Shown here: positions 1-10,710 of the stretch, in pieces
Numbering within the stretch: the stretch's first letter is position 1
Layout of the letters: every line of letters begins with the position of its first letter
Source of the DNA: Diphasiastrum complanatum
Taxonomy: Eukaryota; Streptophyta; Lycopodiopsida; Lycopodiales; Lycopodiaceae
DNA: 64,000 nt
NCBI GenBank assembly: GCA_029204225.1
Contig: CM055107.1
Span: 11,193,010 to 11,257,009, forward strand
Reading direction: 5' to 3'
The notes under the pieces: model-generated
Database searches by the model: none
Told to the model about the DNA's origin: nothing
What the model saw: the letters and a program-made list of their open reading frames with translations, nothing else
Position numbers and translations under genes: made by a program

Positions 1-68
1 CCACCTACGACGATCGTTTTGATCTTCCCTGAGGTTTCGATCGAAGGAACTTTGCTGTCTCCTGCCAT
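1..68 (-). CDS. Copia-type gag N-terminus, cut by window edge
   Basis: Read on the minus strand, an ATG at 68 opens a frame running off the window (MAGDSKVPSIETSGKIK and a few more residues). It lies about 120 bases downstream of a minus-strand primer-binding site at 188-199, which is where gag starts in the other copia elements here. Only about 22 residues are visible, so no domain can be shown. The call rests on position relative to the primer site; the downstream part is outside the window. Confidence 0.4.
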   Translation of the reverse strand, partial: MAGDSKVPSIETSGKIKTIVVG

Positions 69-187
69 CCGGACTGCCTATACCTGTATGGAGTCCTCTC
101 TTTTGAGACGCTCTGAGTGCTATTTCTCCTGGTGAAAGATGCTATCCCATAGCTTCACCGGATCGTGCATACTTGCAACACCTTGAT

Positions 188-199
188 GCTCTGATACCA
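188..199 (-). promoter_or_regulatory. Primer-binding site of a minus-strand copia element
   Basis: The minus strand reads TGGTATCAGAGC, the sequence complementary to the 3' end of plant initiator methionine tRNA. It is used to prime reverse transcription in Ty1/copia elements and recurs at least four more times in this window. The 5' LTR therefore lies at higher coordinates from about 200. Confidence 0.75.
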
Positions 200-640
200 A
201 GTTGAAATTCCGATAGAATCTAGTGCAGTATGTAGATCACATCACACAATCACCATAGCCACTCCTCGCAAGCTCTCATAGATGGCACAACAAAAGTTAT
301 TAGATTACAAAGAAACACTATACATATAGAGTATTCACAAACTGCATGAAAAGGCAGGTGTCCTAAAATTGGCCTACCACCTGTCAAATTAAGGTTGGGC
401 CCAATATGGCCAAATTCGACCAACAAACTTGGGACATGCCCCCAAGTATAGCAAGTACTGTAAATAACTTTGTACAGGCTAATTCTTCCTATTTGTGGCT
501 ACTCGGCTAACCCAAGCAGCCGGCTACGGATCAATGCCCGATCAATATATCCTAAGGGGTTACTTCCCAATCACAACCATATACAGTAAACCAAATAAAC
601 TGTACACTAATTATGTCATCACATTTAGAGCTTATACTAA
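200..640 (-). mobile_element. Probable 5' LTR of a minus-strand copia element (outer edge unknown)
   Basis: The sequence adjoining the primer-binding site should be the 5' LTR. It holds no reading frame. I could not find a second copy or a convincing TG start in the window, so the right boundary is a guess, and the stretch 640-1080 could be LTR or older flanking DNA. Confidence 0.35.
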
Positions 641-1084
641 TGAGTCAGATCAACACTGATTTCTAACTATTCTTGTGACAGATCCACATGAAGATGATAA
701 AGCTTTGTCATCAGTATAATAGTATAGTAACAAACAACACAATGACAATAACAAAGCTGGAGATAGCGCTAACAACTCTCCTGGAGATAGAGATGGCACT
801 AAACGCTTGTTTTTGACCTTGGAGATAGAGATGACGTAAGTTTTTTTTTAGAAATGTCACTCCTAATTCAAATTTTTGAGTGTTCCCAACTATTGGGAGG
901 GAATATTTCAGCATTTTGAAAAATTATATTTTAATTGTGGTTAAACACCAGTGAAGTTTGATGTGACTAAACTAAGGTGCATTCATTTACATGGAAAGTA
1001 GTGCGGGCAGATGCGTAAAGAAGTTAGAAAATGATATTATAATTACTTTATAGTTATTTTTCTCTCTCCTACATGGCATTTCTT

Positions 1085-1890
1085 ATAGGACCCTCTTTGG
1101 GCCCATATTTTCTCTAATGCTATCCACCTCCTCCGTTGTCCTTCTGGGAGTGAGCGCACAGCTACGAATGATGTCGTCAAAGATGTAGCGGCCACTATAG
1201 CCAGAGATTGAGGATTCCATGTCCTCAGAGAGCAGTCTCATGTACTTTCTTCTTCCGCATCCCACTCTTCCCGCAGGCGTGTTGACATCGTCCTCTCTCA
1301 GGATGGGCTTCGTACTTTGGCAGATGTTGTTGTTGCTGATCCCATGCATGGTGACCTATTGTCTCGCTCTGCCTTTACACCAGGAGAAGCGGCAGGTGTG
1401 GCAGCACAAGAGAAGGAAAAAACCTACTCCGACAGACACCCCTCTGATGCTTTCTTTCCCTTGGCTACTGAGACTTATGGCACCTTGAATCAACTCTTTG
1501 AGGATTTTCTTTGCATGTGTTCTCATCAGGCGGTAGAGCATCAAGGTATTCCTGGTTTTATTCTCGTGGCTTCTTTCAAACAACGTGTTTCCATTGCCCT
1601 GCAACATGCTTAGGCCCTATCTATTCTGCCACGGGCGACGGTGGCTGGGTCTGCTATATCTCATCTCCCTTCATTAGCCGACTCACCACCTCTTCACTTT
1701 TCTGATCTGCTGTAGTCAGTTGGTAGACTCCCACGGACATCATCATAGTTTATGCACTTTTACTTTTAACGCCAGGATTTGGATTAATCTTAACTTTACT
1801 GCAAGCTTTGCTCTTGTTTGAGCCTACTTTTGTTTAAACTTCCCCTTCGGGGTGTACATATCTTTTTCATCAATGTACCTATAGTTGAAG
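1085..1890 (+). pseudogene. LINE-type retrotransposon, C-terminal coding end and 3' UTR
   Basis: A broken plus-strand frame runs from about 1085 to 1620, changing frame near 1190 and 1250. It carries recognisable blocks such as RRRVDIVLSQDGLRTLADVV, then ADPMHGDLL and PLATETYGTLNQLFEDF, and ends FKQRVSIALQHA. I recognise these as the region after the reverse transcriptase in a non-LTR element family of plants. The 3' UTR (to about 1890) contains a TTCATCAAT motif typical of plant LINE tails. The reverse-transcriptase part of this copy is absent; the 5785-7620 fragment carries that part of the same family. Stops and frameshifts make it inactive. Confidence 0.7.
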
Positions 1891-1896
1891 AGGGAG

Positions 1897-2130
1897 TGTG
1901 AAGGATTCAACGAGTTTGATCATATTTGCTATATTTCCATATTTGGCATATTGAGGCCAACTTTATTTTTACACTTCGAGATTGACTTTTCAAAGTTCAT
2001 TAGTCTAAATGTCATTTGAATAAACTTTTTTTGAAAGTGTGGGAAAGTTAGAAGGCGAGTTTGAGTATTTCTCTTTATAACCAAAGATCTTTCAAGTGGA
2101 TTGGATCATAATGATCTGAAATACTTCACA
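1897..2130 (+). mobile_element. Small LTR (234 bp), TGTGAAG...CTTCACA
   Basis: A purine-rich tract (1887-1896, GAAGAGGGAG) is directly followed by TGTGAAGG, and the unit ends CTTCACA at 2130, giving 7-bp inverted ends. The last ~55 bases recur in reverse at 35256-35312 directly next to a primer-binding site (35244-35255), which shows that this is a real LTR 3' end. No internal region or partner LTR is seen. The 5 bases on each side do not match, so it is a truncated 3' LTR or a solo LTR without a surviving target duplication. Confidence 0.6.
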
Positions 2131-2570
2131 GGTTATACCCTTCAAGACATATCTTCTTGAAGGGTAAAGTTGCCCTTCAATCTACAGCACTGATTGCATG
2201 CATAAAGATGCGCTTAGAAAGTGTGATGACATTCAAGATATTACCAGCAGCAAAGAAGTTTCCAAAAAGCAGAAAAAATTGACATGTGCGCCCACTAGCA
2301 AAGAAGTTACTAAAAAGATGCAAGATACATATATATAGTTAGATGCTTCTTACTAAACTTTATAAAAGAGCTCAATCTCACCTTGAGGGACGTCTTCCAT
2401 CTTCTCTAACAAACATATAGGCTTAAAATGTATCAAAAAATCATACGTGCACACAAAAATGCTGAATCGAAGCATACAGTAGATCGTTGAGAAGCTAATT
2501 TTGCAGGGAAAATTCATGCAAAATTACAGAATCTTCCGATTAATTGAAAAATAAAACAAAAAAAAAATAC
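2131..2570. other. No gene seen
   Basis: AT-rich spacer between the small LTR and the GA satellite. I found no reading frame or motif I could support. Confidence 0.4.
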
Positions 2571-3025
<455 letters not shown>

Positions 3026-3339
3026 CAGTCTAAGCTGCTGAGTCAGATAGTGGAATTCTTTCTGAAATTCCCTGGCCTCTTAGTTGTGCCATACGACTGG
3101 CATAGCTTTCTTATTTGTGAACTAACCAACTCCATCAAACCCAACAACCGTGAGCGTATTGCAGCAGGCCCCCTATTGTGTAATTTTGCCTGTGCACTTC
3201 TCAAGACGAAAATGCGCGGTTTCCACCGCTCAACCCTTTTGTCTTCCCTCATGCCGCACACTAACCTTTATCTGCCATCTCAAGCATCCATGTCCTCCCA
3301 ACCTGCAGTTACCGTAGTAACACAACGGCCAGCAAACGA

Positions 3340-4008
3340 ATGCGTGGCGCTACCTCTACATCTTCATCTCCACCTGCTACCCAACGACACACCTCCACCA
3401 CTGCACTAACCATTCCATCAACCATCGCCACTTCTTCTTTCGTGCAACCCTCCACTCCGATCTCTGTTGTTGTTACTTCTCTTCCTGTTCCATCCACAAC
3501 TGTTTCTGTGTCCATTCCCGTTTCCTCTGTTGATACCACTTCCATTTTTGTTCCATTATCTACTACTCCGTCCATCACCATCGCATCCTCCATCACTTCT
3601 GCTACCACCGTTGCTTCCATCCCATTTAATCCGTCTGATTCTCAATTATTTTCCGACACTCTGGCATGGATGCAAGTCATCCATTTTTCACCCCCATGTC
3701 AGACCCTCTCTGTTCCATTTTCACTCCATCCACGTCAGACCCTCTCTGCTCCATCCTCGTCTTCTTTCATACTCCACACCACCCTTCAATTCCCCTTTGT
3801 TCCTCCCATCCTCTCGTTTGGACAAACCGTCCTCACCCCGGTTTCCACAGTTGCTTCTCAAACCCCACCTGCTTCGCCATCAAAGGATCGGGCAAGCGCA
3901 ACTCACAAGCTCGCCCAGGCCAAACAAGCCCTCAAGGCTTGCCAATACATTCATGGAGACAAAGGTCCAGCCCACCCCCGTGGTGATTCCACTGCCACCT
4001 GTTTTTGA
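3340..4008 (+). CDS. Unrecognised Ser/Thr/Pro-rich ORF (222 codons)
   Basis: An open plus-strand frame of 222 codons. Residues 1-90 are dominated by Ser, Thr, Pro and Val; residues 170-200 include a charged ATHKLAQAKQALKACQ segment that could be helical. No signal peptide, membrane segment or known domain is apparent. The preceding DNA is GA satellite and the following frame is decayed. Composition and neighbours suggest a transposon ORF1 or gag-like product rather than a host gene, but this is a guess. Low-complexity composition can also keep a frame open by chance. Confidence 0.3.
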   Translation: MRGATSTSSSPPATQRHTSTTALTIPSTIATSSFVQPSTPISVVVTSLPVPSTTVSVSIPVSSVDTTSIFVPLSTTPSITIASSITSATTVASIPFNPSDSQLFSDTLAWMQVIHFSPPCQTLSVPFSLHPRQTLSAPSSSSFILHTTLQFPFVPPILSFGQTVLTPVSTVASQTPPASPSKDRASATHKLAQAKQALKACQYIHGDKGPAHPRGDSTATCF

Positions 4009-4301
4009 CGTTGCATAGGCCAGTACAAGCCAGGACCAAAGCCAACAAGTAGTATGGGGATTTAGTCAAGATCAAGGGTCCGAAGGCCAAGGACCAACGA
4101 ATACGGGTGCTGAGACGCGAGACCAGGGCCAAGGCACAGATACCAGTCAAAGCCAAGCCACATCATCTAGAGGTTCGCGCACGATATCTGCAAGTCGGGC
4201 CTTCCGAAGACCAAAGTCCGTGGAGGAGAAAATAAACGAATTCCTATCAAAGTATCCCCACGAGTCATCAAGAGGCGGCTGGTAGATATCGTTTTCAGCT
4301 C

Positions 4302-4939
4302 AGACAATAAAGGGCAAGGAACCGCAAGCATTAACCGCCCTCCAACCACAACCAGAGTGGCATCAACAGTTGTTCAAAAGAGACCCTGCGGCCATCAGGG
4401 CCTATGTGACAAGTCCGCAACAATTACGGGTGAATGCGCACTTCCTGCCATGTACACGATGATCCAAATGGGAGGAATGCGGAACCCCTCTGGACAAGAT
4501 CACACTTCAAAATTTTAATTGGCCGATCATACCATCAGAATACGGGTGGACTACGGATGTAGATGCTAGAAGGCCTCTCACCACTTTCGCGAATCAATAT
4601 ATCAACTGCCCTGATCCAACAGTCTGCGCGACAGCCACTTACGCCCGAGACTTAGAACATTTAATGGGCATTGAAACCAAATGGGATGATTTTCTTCCCT
4701 CGATATTCTTTGATCCTAATAATGTGCTAGCTTCCAAAAAAGTTGAAGATCAGTTGTTAGTCGCTTGTGTATATTACCAAACTGCCTTCCTTGGAGATCC
4801 CTGGACGCTCCGATTCCAAGCATGGGTCGATCAAGAATGGTTGACAAGAGTCCACAAGTCCTTCCACACGCCCAAGGACTCGAAGAAACTGGACCGTCTC
4901 ATCTTCGTGGAAGACGTTACGGGCTACCTGATCCACTAG
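4302..4939 (+). pseudogene. Unrecognised decayed ORF with a WPIIP motif
   Basis: One plus-strand frame can be followed from about 4302 through a TGA at 4460-4462 to a stop at 4937-4939. Visible blocks are WHQQLFKRDPAAIRAYV, NFNWPIIPSEYGWTTDV (about 4505-4555) and FLGDPWTLRFQAWVDQEW (4789-4842). It is rich in Trp and aromatic residues, looks like a globular protein, and has lost one codon to a stop. I do not recognise the family. It may be the upstream part of the LINE family below or another element. Confidence 0.35.
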
Positions 4940-5008
4940 AGGCGGGCAAAGAGGACGCTTTACTAAACCGGCAGAGTGTCGAGGGACACTACTTCAGGCC
5001 ATGGGTCC

Positions 5009-5783
5009 TGTTGGGGGTATTTCCAACAAAGTGTAAATAAATAAAATTGTCCAATAAAATGTGTTGCGAGGGCATGGCATCCTGCGCGCGTAAGCCCATG
5101 GCCCAATGAGCACGCAAACTTAAGTGTGAATAAAATAAAATTAATTTGGGCCTTGGAATTAAAATAAAACTAGAGGCCCAAAGTCATTTTTAAACTTAGA
5201 GATTACTTTTTAGAGCTGGGTCCAAATTGGGACTCACATGAATCTTGTGAATTTCAATGTACTTTTTATGGACCCTTGGATCAATTTTGGTCCAAGATGA
5301 ATGGATAGGATCAATGTGAATATTAGCCAATAGGATTGAGGGGCAAGGGCCTTCCCCATTTTATAAAAAGGCACCATTTGTACACTATTTTCATGCTTAA
5401 TTGAGAGGAAGAGACTCTACTATTTTGAGAGCTCAAACATCCTCATTTGCTAATCACTCTTGCTTATGCTATTTTTGTGATTGCTTGTTATTTCCATTTC
5501 TTCCATGATTTTTGTTTGTGATTAGTTAAGATTTCTCCATAAGCAATGACATTGAGCATTTGAGCTAACCTCCATCTCATCTCTCTCTCTTTCTCTCTTC
5601 TCCTCTCTCTTCCTCTTCTTTTCTATTCTTTCCCTTCACCCAAAATTATCATGAATGTTAGTGTAGGGGAGTAGAGTCAAGGGAGAGTAGTGTTAATGGT
5701 GAATAGAGTTAAGGGAGGAAGTAGGAAACTAACTAAAAATAGCATCTATGCATAGCTATCCAGTGATCTAAACCTTGTTGACA
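5009..5783 (+). mobile_element. Possible solo LTR (TGTTGG...TTGACA)
   Basis: The block begins TGTTGGGGG, has no long reading frame, carries a TATA-like TTTATAAAAAGG at about 5361, and ends TTGTTGACA just where LINE coding sequence resumes. That is the layout of an LTR. No second copy is present, and the bases flanking it (GGTCC, GGCGG) do not form a target duplication, so the call is tentative. Confidence 0.35.
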
Positions 5784-5784
5784 G

Positions 5785-7620
5785 GCGGGAGGGCTATACT
5801 ACGCAAGATCTTCGACCCTACATGTTGCTGCTCTCCAAGCTCTGCATCCTGCTTCTGAAGACATTCTTCCCTTGTTTGTGGAGGACTTTGTGTCTGATGT
5901 TGACTTGGTGCTTCTCGTGCCTTCCATCGTAGTCCTCGTCTTGCTGTTGGTGGTCCCTCCGGTTTGGTCTATGAACACCTTCGTGATTGCTTTCCACCTA
6001 AGGACTCTGCTAGTGGCTTTGTTCAACTCTTTCAGGTCTGCTCTTTTATTGCCTCTGGTCATATTCCTTCTTCTGTCACACATCTTTTGTCCATGTCTCA
6101 TTTGATCGCCATGTCTAAAGCCTCGGGTGGCGTCCGTCCCATCGCTATTGGCCAAGTCCTCCTCTGTCTTGTTAGTCGCTCTATCTGTTTTTAGTTTCAA
6201 CAGATTTTTGCCTCTTTTCTCTCCCCTCATCAGTTTGATGTCTCTACTCCTGGCGGTTGTGAAGTTGTCGTTCATGGTGTGCGTGCCACCCTTGATCTCC
6301 ATCCTGACTAGGTTGTTTTCCAAGTGGATGTTTCCAATGCTTTTAACTCTGTTTCTAGAGCTACGATCTTTTAGGAGCTGCGCGCGGCTGGTGGTGAGTT
6401 GGCTCATCTTATCCCATTTGTGCAGTTGTTCTATGCTACTGAGACTCCTCTCTTTTACAGTCACCATGTGCACTCTTGGGATCTTTCTACTATCTAGTCT
6501 GTAGTAGGTACTCATCAAGGTGATCCTTCTGGTCCTCTTTTCGCTCTGGCTCATTTCCGTGCACTTCGAGCTTCTACAGAGGCATTTCTCTCCTGTTTAT
6601 TTCCTTCGGTTGCTGATGACACTCATATTGTTGGTCCTGCTCCTAGGGTGCTCCTCGCATTTCATCATTTCTCTGAGCAGCTGGCTTCTCTTGGTTTGTT
6701 TATTCAACCTCGAAAGTGTTCAGTGTGGTCTCCAACAGGTCTTCCCCCGGACTTTGTTCCTCTTCAAGATTTCCTTGTTCCTTTGGATGGCATTCGCATC
6801 CTTCAGCTTTGTTTTTCTTGGTGAGGCTCTCCAGGAGGATGTTGCTCATTCAGATCTGTTTCCCCGGTTGGACGACACTCAAGTCGCTTTTGGTACCTTG
6901 ACGTCTTGCTTTATCAAGTGTCCTTTTTATCTACTGCGGACTTTCCCCCCTACTCCGAACTTTTTGCATCTCCTCTCTTCCTTTGACAGCTCTCTTACGG
7001 ATGTTTTTGGCCGCCTTTTGGGCCCAGGTTCTTTGGACGGTGTGGAGGCCCTTTCAGTTCGAAACCAGGCTCAGTTACCCATTTCTTGTGGAGGTGTGAG
7101 TCTTCTCTCTACAGTTTCTTCTGCACCTGCAGCTTTTCTTGGGAGCTGGGCTCTTGTTGCCCCTACTTGGTCTTCTCGGTTCCTTTCTGGATTTCGCCCT
7201 CTCTTGGAGGATTCCATTGCTCGTGTGGATAGTGGTTCTCTACCTTTTCAGCACCTCCTCATTGATGCGCGAGAGCTCCTCCCCCTCTCTGCACAAGCTT
7301 GTCTTTCTCTTTTTGAACAACTCCTCACTTTCAGTTCAGATCACCTGCAAGAGACCCTCTTGGAGCACGTGCACAAGCTTACCCTTTCCAACATGCTCTC
7401 TAAGGCTCCTTCGGCGTTGCATCGAACTCGGCTTGTTTCTTGTGCAGGTCCTGGTGCCGGGGCTTGGCTGTCAGCTCGGCTTGTTATTCCTTCCTTCTGG
7501 TTGTCTTTGGCCATCTTCACCACTGTTCTTCATCTTCTCTTGGGGCTTCCTCATCCTTCGGTCTTGGGTCTCTCCTAGTGTGTTTGTGGTCACCCTATTG
7601 ATGCTCTTGCATTAGAGAAA
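5785..7620 (+). pseudogene. LINE-type reverse transcriptase pseudogene
   Basis: The plus strand encodes, in shifting frames, a non-LTR reverse transcriptase. In order: KASGGVRPIAIGQVL (about 6117-6161), SPHQFDVSTPGGCEVVVHGV (6224-6283), VFQVDVSNAFNSVSRAT (6318-6365), THQGDPSGPLFALAHFRAL (6512-6568) and the catalytic ADDTHIVGP (6617-6643). Downstream blocks run to GLPHPSVLGLS near 7578, followed by a possible CGHPIDAL zinc-like segment. At least six frameshifts or stops interrupt it. The C-terminal part missing here corresponds to the fragment at 1085-1620. The protein would copy its own RNA into DNA at a nick. Confidence 0.8.
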
Positions 7621-8164
7621 CTTAGAGCCCGACGAGGGCCTTTGAAGAAGATGTTTTTTTATTTATTTTTCTTATTTTCGTTGCCATGTGGACCAGTTGA
7701 AACCTTAGCTGCGGAGTTCTACGTAACGTAGAATTTTTCAAATATAAATAAAACAAAAACTTTTTAAATATATTGTTGTTTCGTCGGGCAGCATGTGAAA
7801 ATGCTATTGGTTGATGAGGCTTGCCCTTCCAGCTCATCATTGTTCGAAGAGACCCAAAAATATTGAAAATGAATATGACAGATGGTTGAGATGAGAAAAT
7901 TGATGTACCATTAATGTATATGCATTGTCAAACCATGGTTAACATGGCTAACCAGAGTTAATTTGTGGCGCCAAATAGATCAGTGTTTTAAATTTTCGCC
8001 AACACTTTTTTCTCAAATTCATGGCTTTTTGTATACGCAAATTTTCAGATTCATAGTTCATTGTTTCATATTTTTGCATACACATTACAAATGGTGACAT
8101 CAAGGAAGCCGTGCTCCTTAATCGAGTCTGTGCTTCTATTCAACGAGACAGATGATAATGGATT
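7621..8164. other. LINE 3' region and AT-rich spacer
   Basis: Follows the LINE coding remnant and contains an ATAAATAAAAC-type tail near 7745. No gene is visible. Confidence 0.4.
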
Positions 8165-8311
8165 ATGAGTGCCAAGAAAATATTCAAAAAACTCTTGGGT
8201 TTTGATGCATCCATCATCAAGAGGAGCATTCATTTCGAAAAAGGAAAAGATCAAAACTATCATTTTGATCTTATTGGAAGGCCAGAATTTTGGATTTCAG
8301 AAGATCATTAG
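8165..8311 (+). CDS. Small unrecognised ORF, possible first exon
   Basis: ATG at 8165 opens a 48-codon frame (starts MSAKKIFKKLLGFDASIIKR; ends WISEDH) with a stop at 8309. The basic, amphipathic start and the block FDLIGRPEFW look protein-like. About 190 bases later a splice-acceptor-like TTTTTCTCTTGCAG (ending 8499) opens the next frame, so this could belong to the same gene. No family recognised. Confidence 0.3.
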   Translation: MSAKKIFKKLLGFDASIIKRSIHFEKGKDQNYHFDLIGRPEFWISEDH

Positions 8312-8499
8312 GAAGAAAATCTATTTTTGAAAATCTAGTCCAACATGTATATATGCATTCAGAGATAAATGTGCAAGGATTCAACTATCAGGATCACAAA
8401 AAAAACAACTGTGAGTATTGATACTTTTGATACTTTGATTTTTGTCATTCATAAATATCTAATAGTAAACTTGCCAATCTGATCATTTTTCTCTTGCAG

Positions 8500-9035
8500 A
8501 CTTATATCCATCCAACATAAATGAATGGGAGCCGAGTGGATCTTTAGCAGGCGTGTTAGATGTTATTTACACTGATATTGGACAACTGCAATATCGAGGT
8601 AGAACTACAAAAGATCTAGTTAATAGTGGGATCTTTTTTTATGAATCAATGTACATTCCTGATACAAAAGGAAATTTTGGACAAATAGTACCAATTTCAT
8701 TACCTAGTTTTGAAAGTGATGAATGGATTGCAATAGATACTACAGTTTCAGAATCATTTTGTTGCAAGATATATAATGATGTAAAAAATTCATTAAAAAT
8801 GAGCATGGGATAAAAAACAGTCAAATTGAGTTGGATTATTTCCTTGAATATATTTGTGGATTTCTTTTCAAGTGTCAATGTACACAAAACCCCAACGATG
8901 TCTGTATGCAAAAATTTATCAAATAGTTTATTATCCAAACTTATGGATGAAGGTTGGGACAAAAGATCAGATGGAAAAATAGAATGCAGAATTAAAATGT
9001 CTTCCATGTGCTTCCATTATCAAATTGAAAAATAA
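8500..9035 (+). pseudogene. Unrecognised exon-like frame after a good splice acceptor
   Basis: The frame opens directly after TCTCTTGCAG (8499) and reads a globular-looking protein: SNINEWEPSGSLAGVLDVI, GFLFKCQC and CTQNPNDVC mark its start and end. It is open from 8500 to 8814; coding potential then continues in a second frame (8799-8915) and a third (8880-9034), implying two single-base indels. The Cys-rich CQCTQNPNDVC could bind metal. I do not recognise the family. It is AT-rich like its neighbours and sits upstream of the 9090-9275 frame on the same strand. Confidence 0.35.
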
Positions 9036-9089
9036 ATGTTGAGCTTATGCTTCCATTATCAAAGATGAAAAGAAAATAAAAATAAATGG

Positions 9090-9275
9090 ATGCCACTCGA
9101 TCAAGACTTGGAAGCCAGTGGACATTCAAAACAAAAAAGTATTGAAATTATATACAATGATGCCGTTTTGACATGTGTAGAGGTGGAAGAAGATTGGAGT
9201 CTAAACTACATCCGGTGGGAACTATTGCTCCTACAAGATGATGTACGATTCAGATTCATTTTCAATGGTAAACTC
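9090..9275 (+). CDS. Unrecognised exon-like frame with ubiquitin-fold-like segment
   Basis: About 62 codons end at a perfect plant splice donor GTAAGT (9276). The segment VEEDWSLNYIRWELLLLQDD followed by VRFRFIFNGKLV has the spacing of ubiquitin-like or PB1 beta-grasp folds (acidic turn, helix, then RFxFxxxGxxV strand and turn). This is pattern resemblance only. If it is an exon, it joins to coding sequence downstream, perhaps from about 9413 after AAATGCAG. Confidence 0.35.
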
Positions 9276-9923
9276 GTAAGTAACTGTAAACACTCGATCT
9301 TTTATGAATAGTTTCAATCAAAACTTTCTAATACAAACTCTGTACTGGTTCTAATTAGCTTTGTATTAGTTTTATGTTACGTAAAAGACACGAGCTTGAG
9401 TTCAAATGCAGAGATATTGTCGAAACAATCCAACTTATGGAAGAACATTGAGATTCACTATCAGCAAATACATGCCAATCATCATGTCTTTTTATCATTA
9501 TAGAAAAATTGCATTCCAATATTAAACTAAGGACACAAGCTGATTGTAAGAATCTATTGTGATATCAATAAAAAAAATCCATAAACGGGTTGTTTACATG
9601 TAAAATGATTGTATCTTTTTTTTTTTTATGTCTCTCTATTTACAAATAGATCTCTATTCAATCAAATTTTCTATATTTTCTATATCAGTATTGGGAACTG
9701 ATAAGGCAACAGCTCCTTCTATAATCTTACCCTCCTTTGTTTCGGGAAGGGCCTTAATGCCTTTTAAGACAAGAGGAATATCTGCTACTTATAATATAGA
9801 TAGTAATTTTTTTTTTGACAATATCGGATATATCAGATCTTTTTGACTTCATTGAAACTGAGACTCTTTGCATTTTGAGCAAACAACTTGATGAATTTTT
9901 GAATATAATTGATTTTGATGTTG

Positions 9924-10710
9924 ATGATCTTCCCCTGGTGTTGACGATGTACATAATGATAAGTTTTATTCAGGGAAAGATTGCTTGAAAATGGTTGTGG
10001 AGGGAATGCGCAACAAAGAAGATCTACCTTCTGAGGAGGAGTTTTTTAGAATCCAAAGTCAACTTGATTTTCCACAGCCACCTGTCTATTCACGAAAAAT
10101 ATTGACATTGAAAGGTGGACATAATATTGATGGAGAGACAATAATCAGAGAAGACAAAGCCAATGCGTAAGTTTTTGTCTCTTATGTACTAGTAGATTTG
10201 TTATGTCAAATTATATATTGGAGCTTACTTTGTTTTTTATTATTTCAGGAAACAATTTTTCTTGATAATTTTGCAATTCGTCGAGGGCAAAGATCTTATG
10301 CTGGAGAATTTTCAAGAGATCATGCACTGGGGCACTACTTGAAGTCCTTCAAGAATAATGAGATAAGTGTTGCCCATTCAAAGTTTCATCAACATGGTGA
10401 GACTATGGTTATGGCAATCAAGGTATTGTCTCATTTTCTTGGAGGACATAATTTCAATAAGGTGCACAAAATAATTTTTGTAAAAAAAACTATTGCGGTT
10501 AAAATTTTAGGATATGGACCAGTGAATTCCATGTTCAGATCATCTCATTTTGCAGTGTATGTTGCTTACGTTGATCTGAGTAAGCATGAAAACTATGAGC
10601 TATTGGATCCATACGAAAGAAGAAAATTGTTGCATGATTCTAAGTTGCAACTAAATATCAGAAGCAGATTAGATACTGCTGAATTGTACTTTGTAAATAT
10701 TTCTATTTAA
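9924..10710 (+). CDS. Unrecognised two-exon ORF, weakly alpha-kinase-like
   Basis: A frame ends at a donor-like GCGTAAGT (10167) after GMRNKEDLPSEEEFFRIQSQ. After an acceptor-like TATTTCAG (10248) a 154-codon frame runs 10249-10710. It begins ETIFLDNFAIRRGQRSYAGE and contains KVLSHFLGGHNFNKVHKIIF. FAxxxGxRxxxxG followed by a helix ending FN and a KIxF strand recalls the N-lobe of alpha-kinases, but no invariant lysine or metal site can be placed. The exon phases as read do not match, so the gene may be broken or the splice sites misjudged. The function is not established. Confidence 0.3.

Noticed and set aside
5009-5783. Target duplication for the possible solo LTR
   Set aside because: GGTCC and GGCGG at the edges do not match.
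5799-6554. 251-codon minus-strand ORF, Arg/Thr-rich
   Set aside because: It is the antisense shadow of the LINE reverse-transcriptase region, which has clear motifs on the plus strand.
9924-10710. Calling a functional alpha-kinase
   Set aside because: Only a loose N-lobe pattern is visible, with no invariant lysine, no metal-binding residues and mismatched exon phases.
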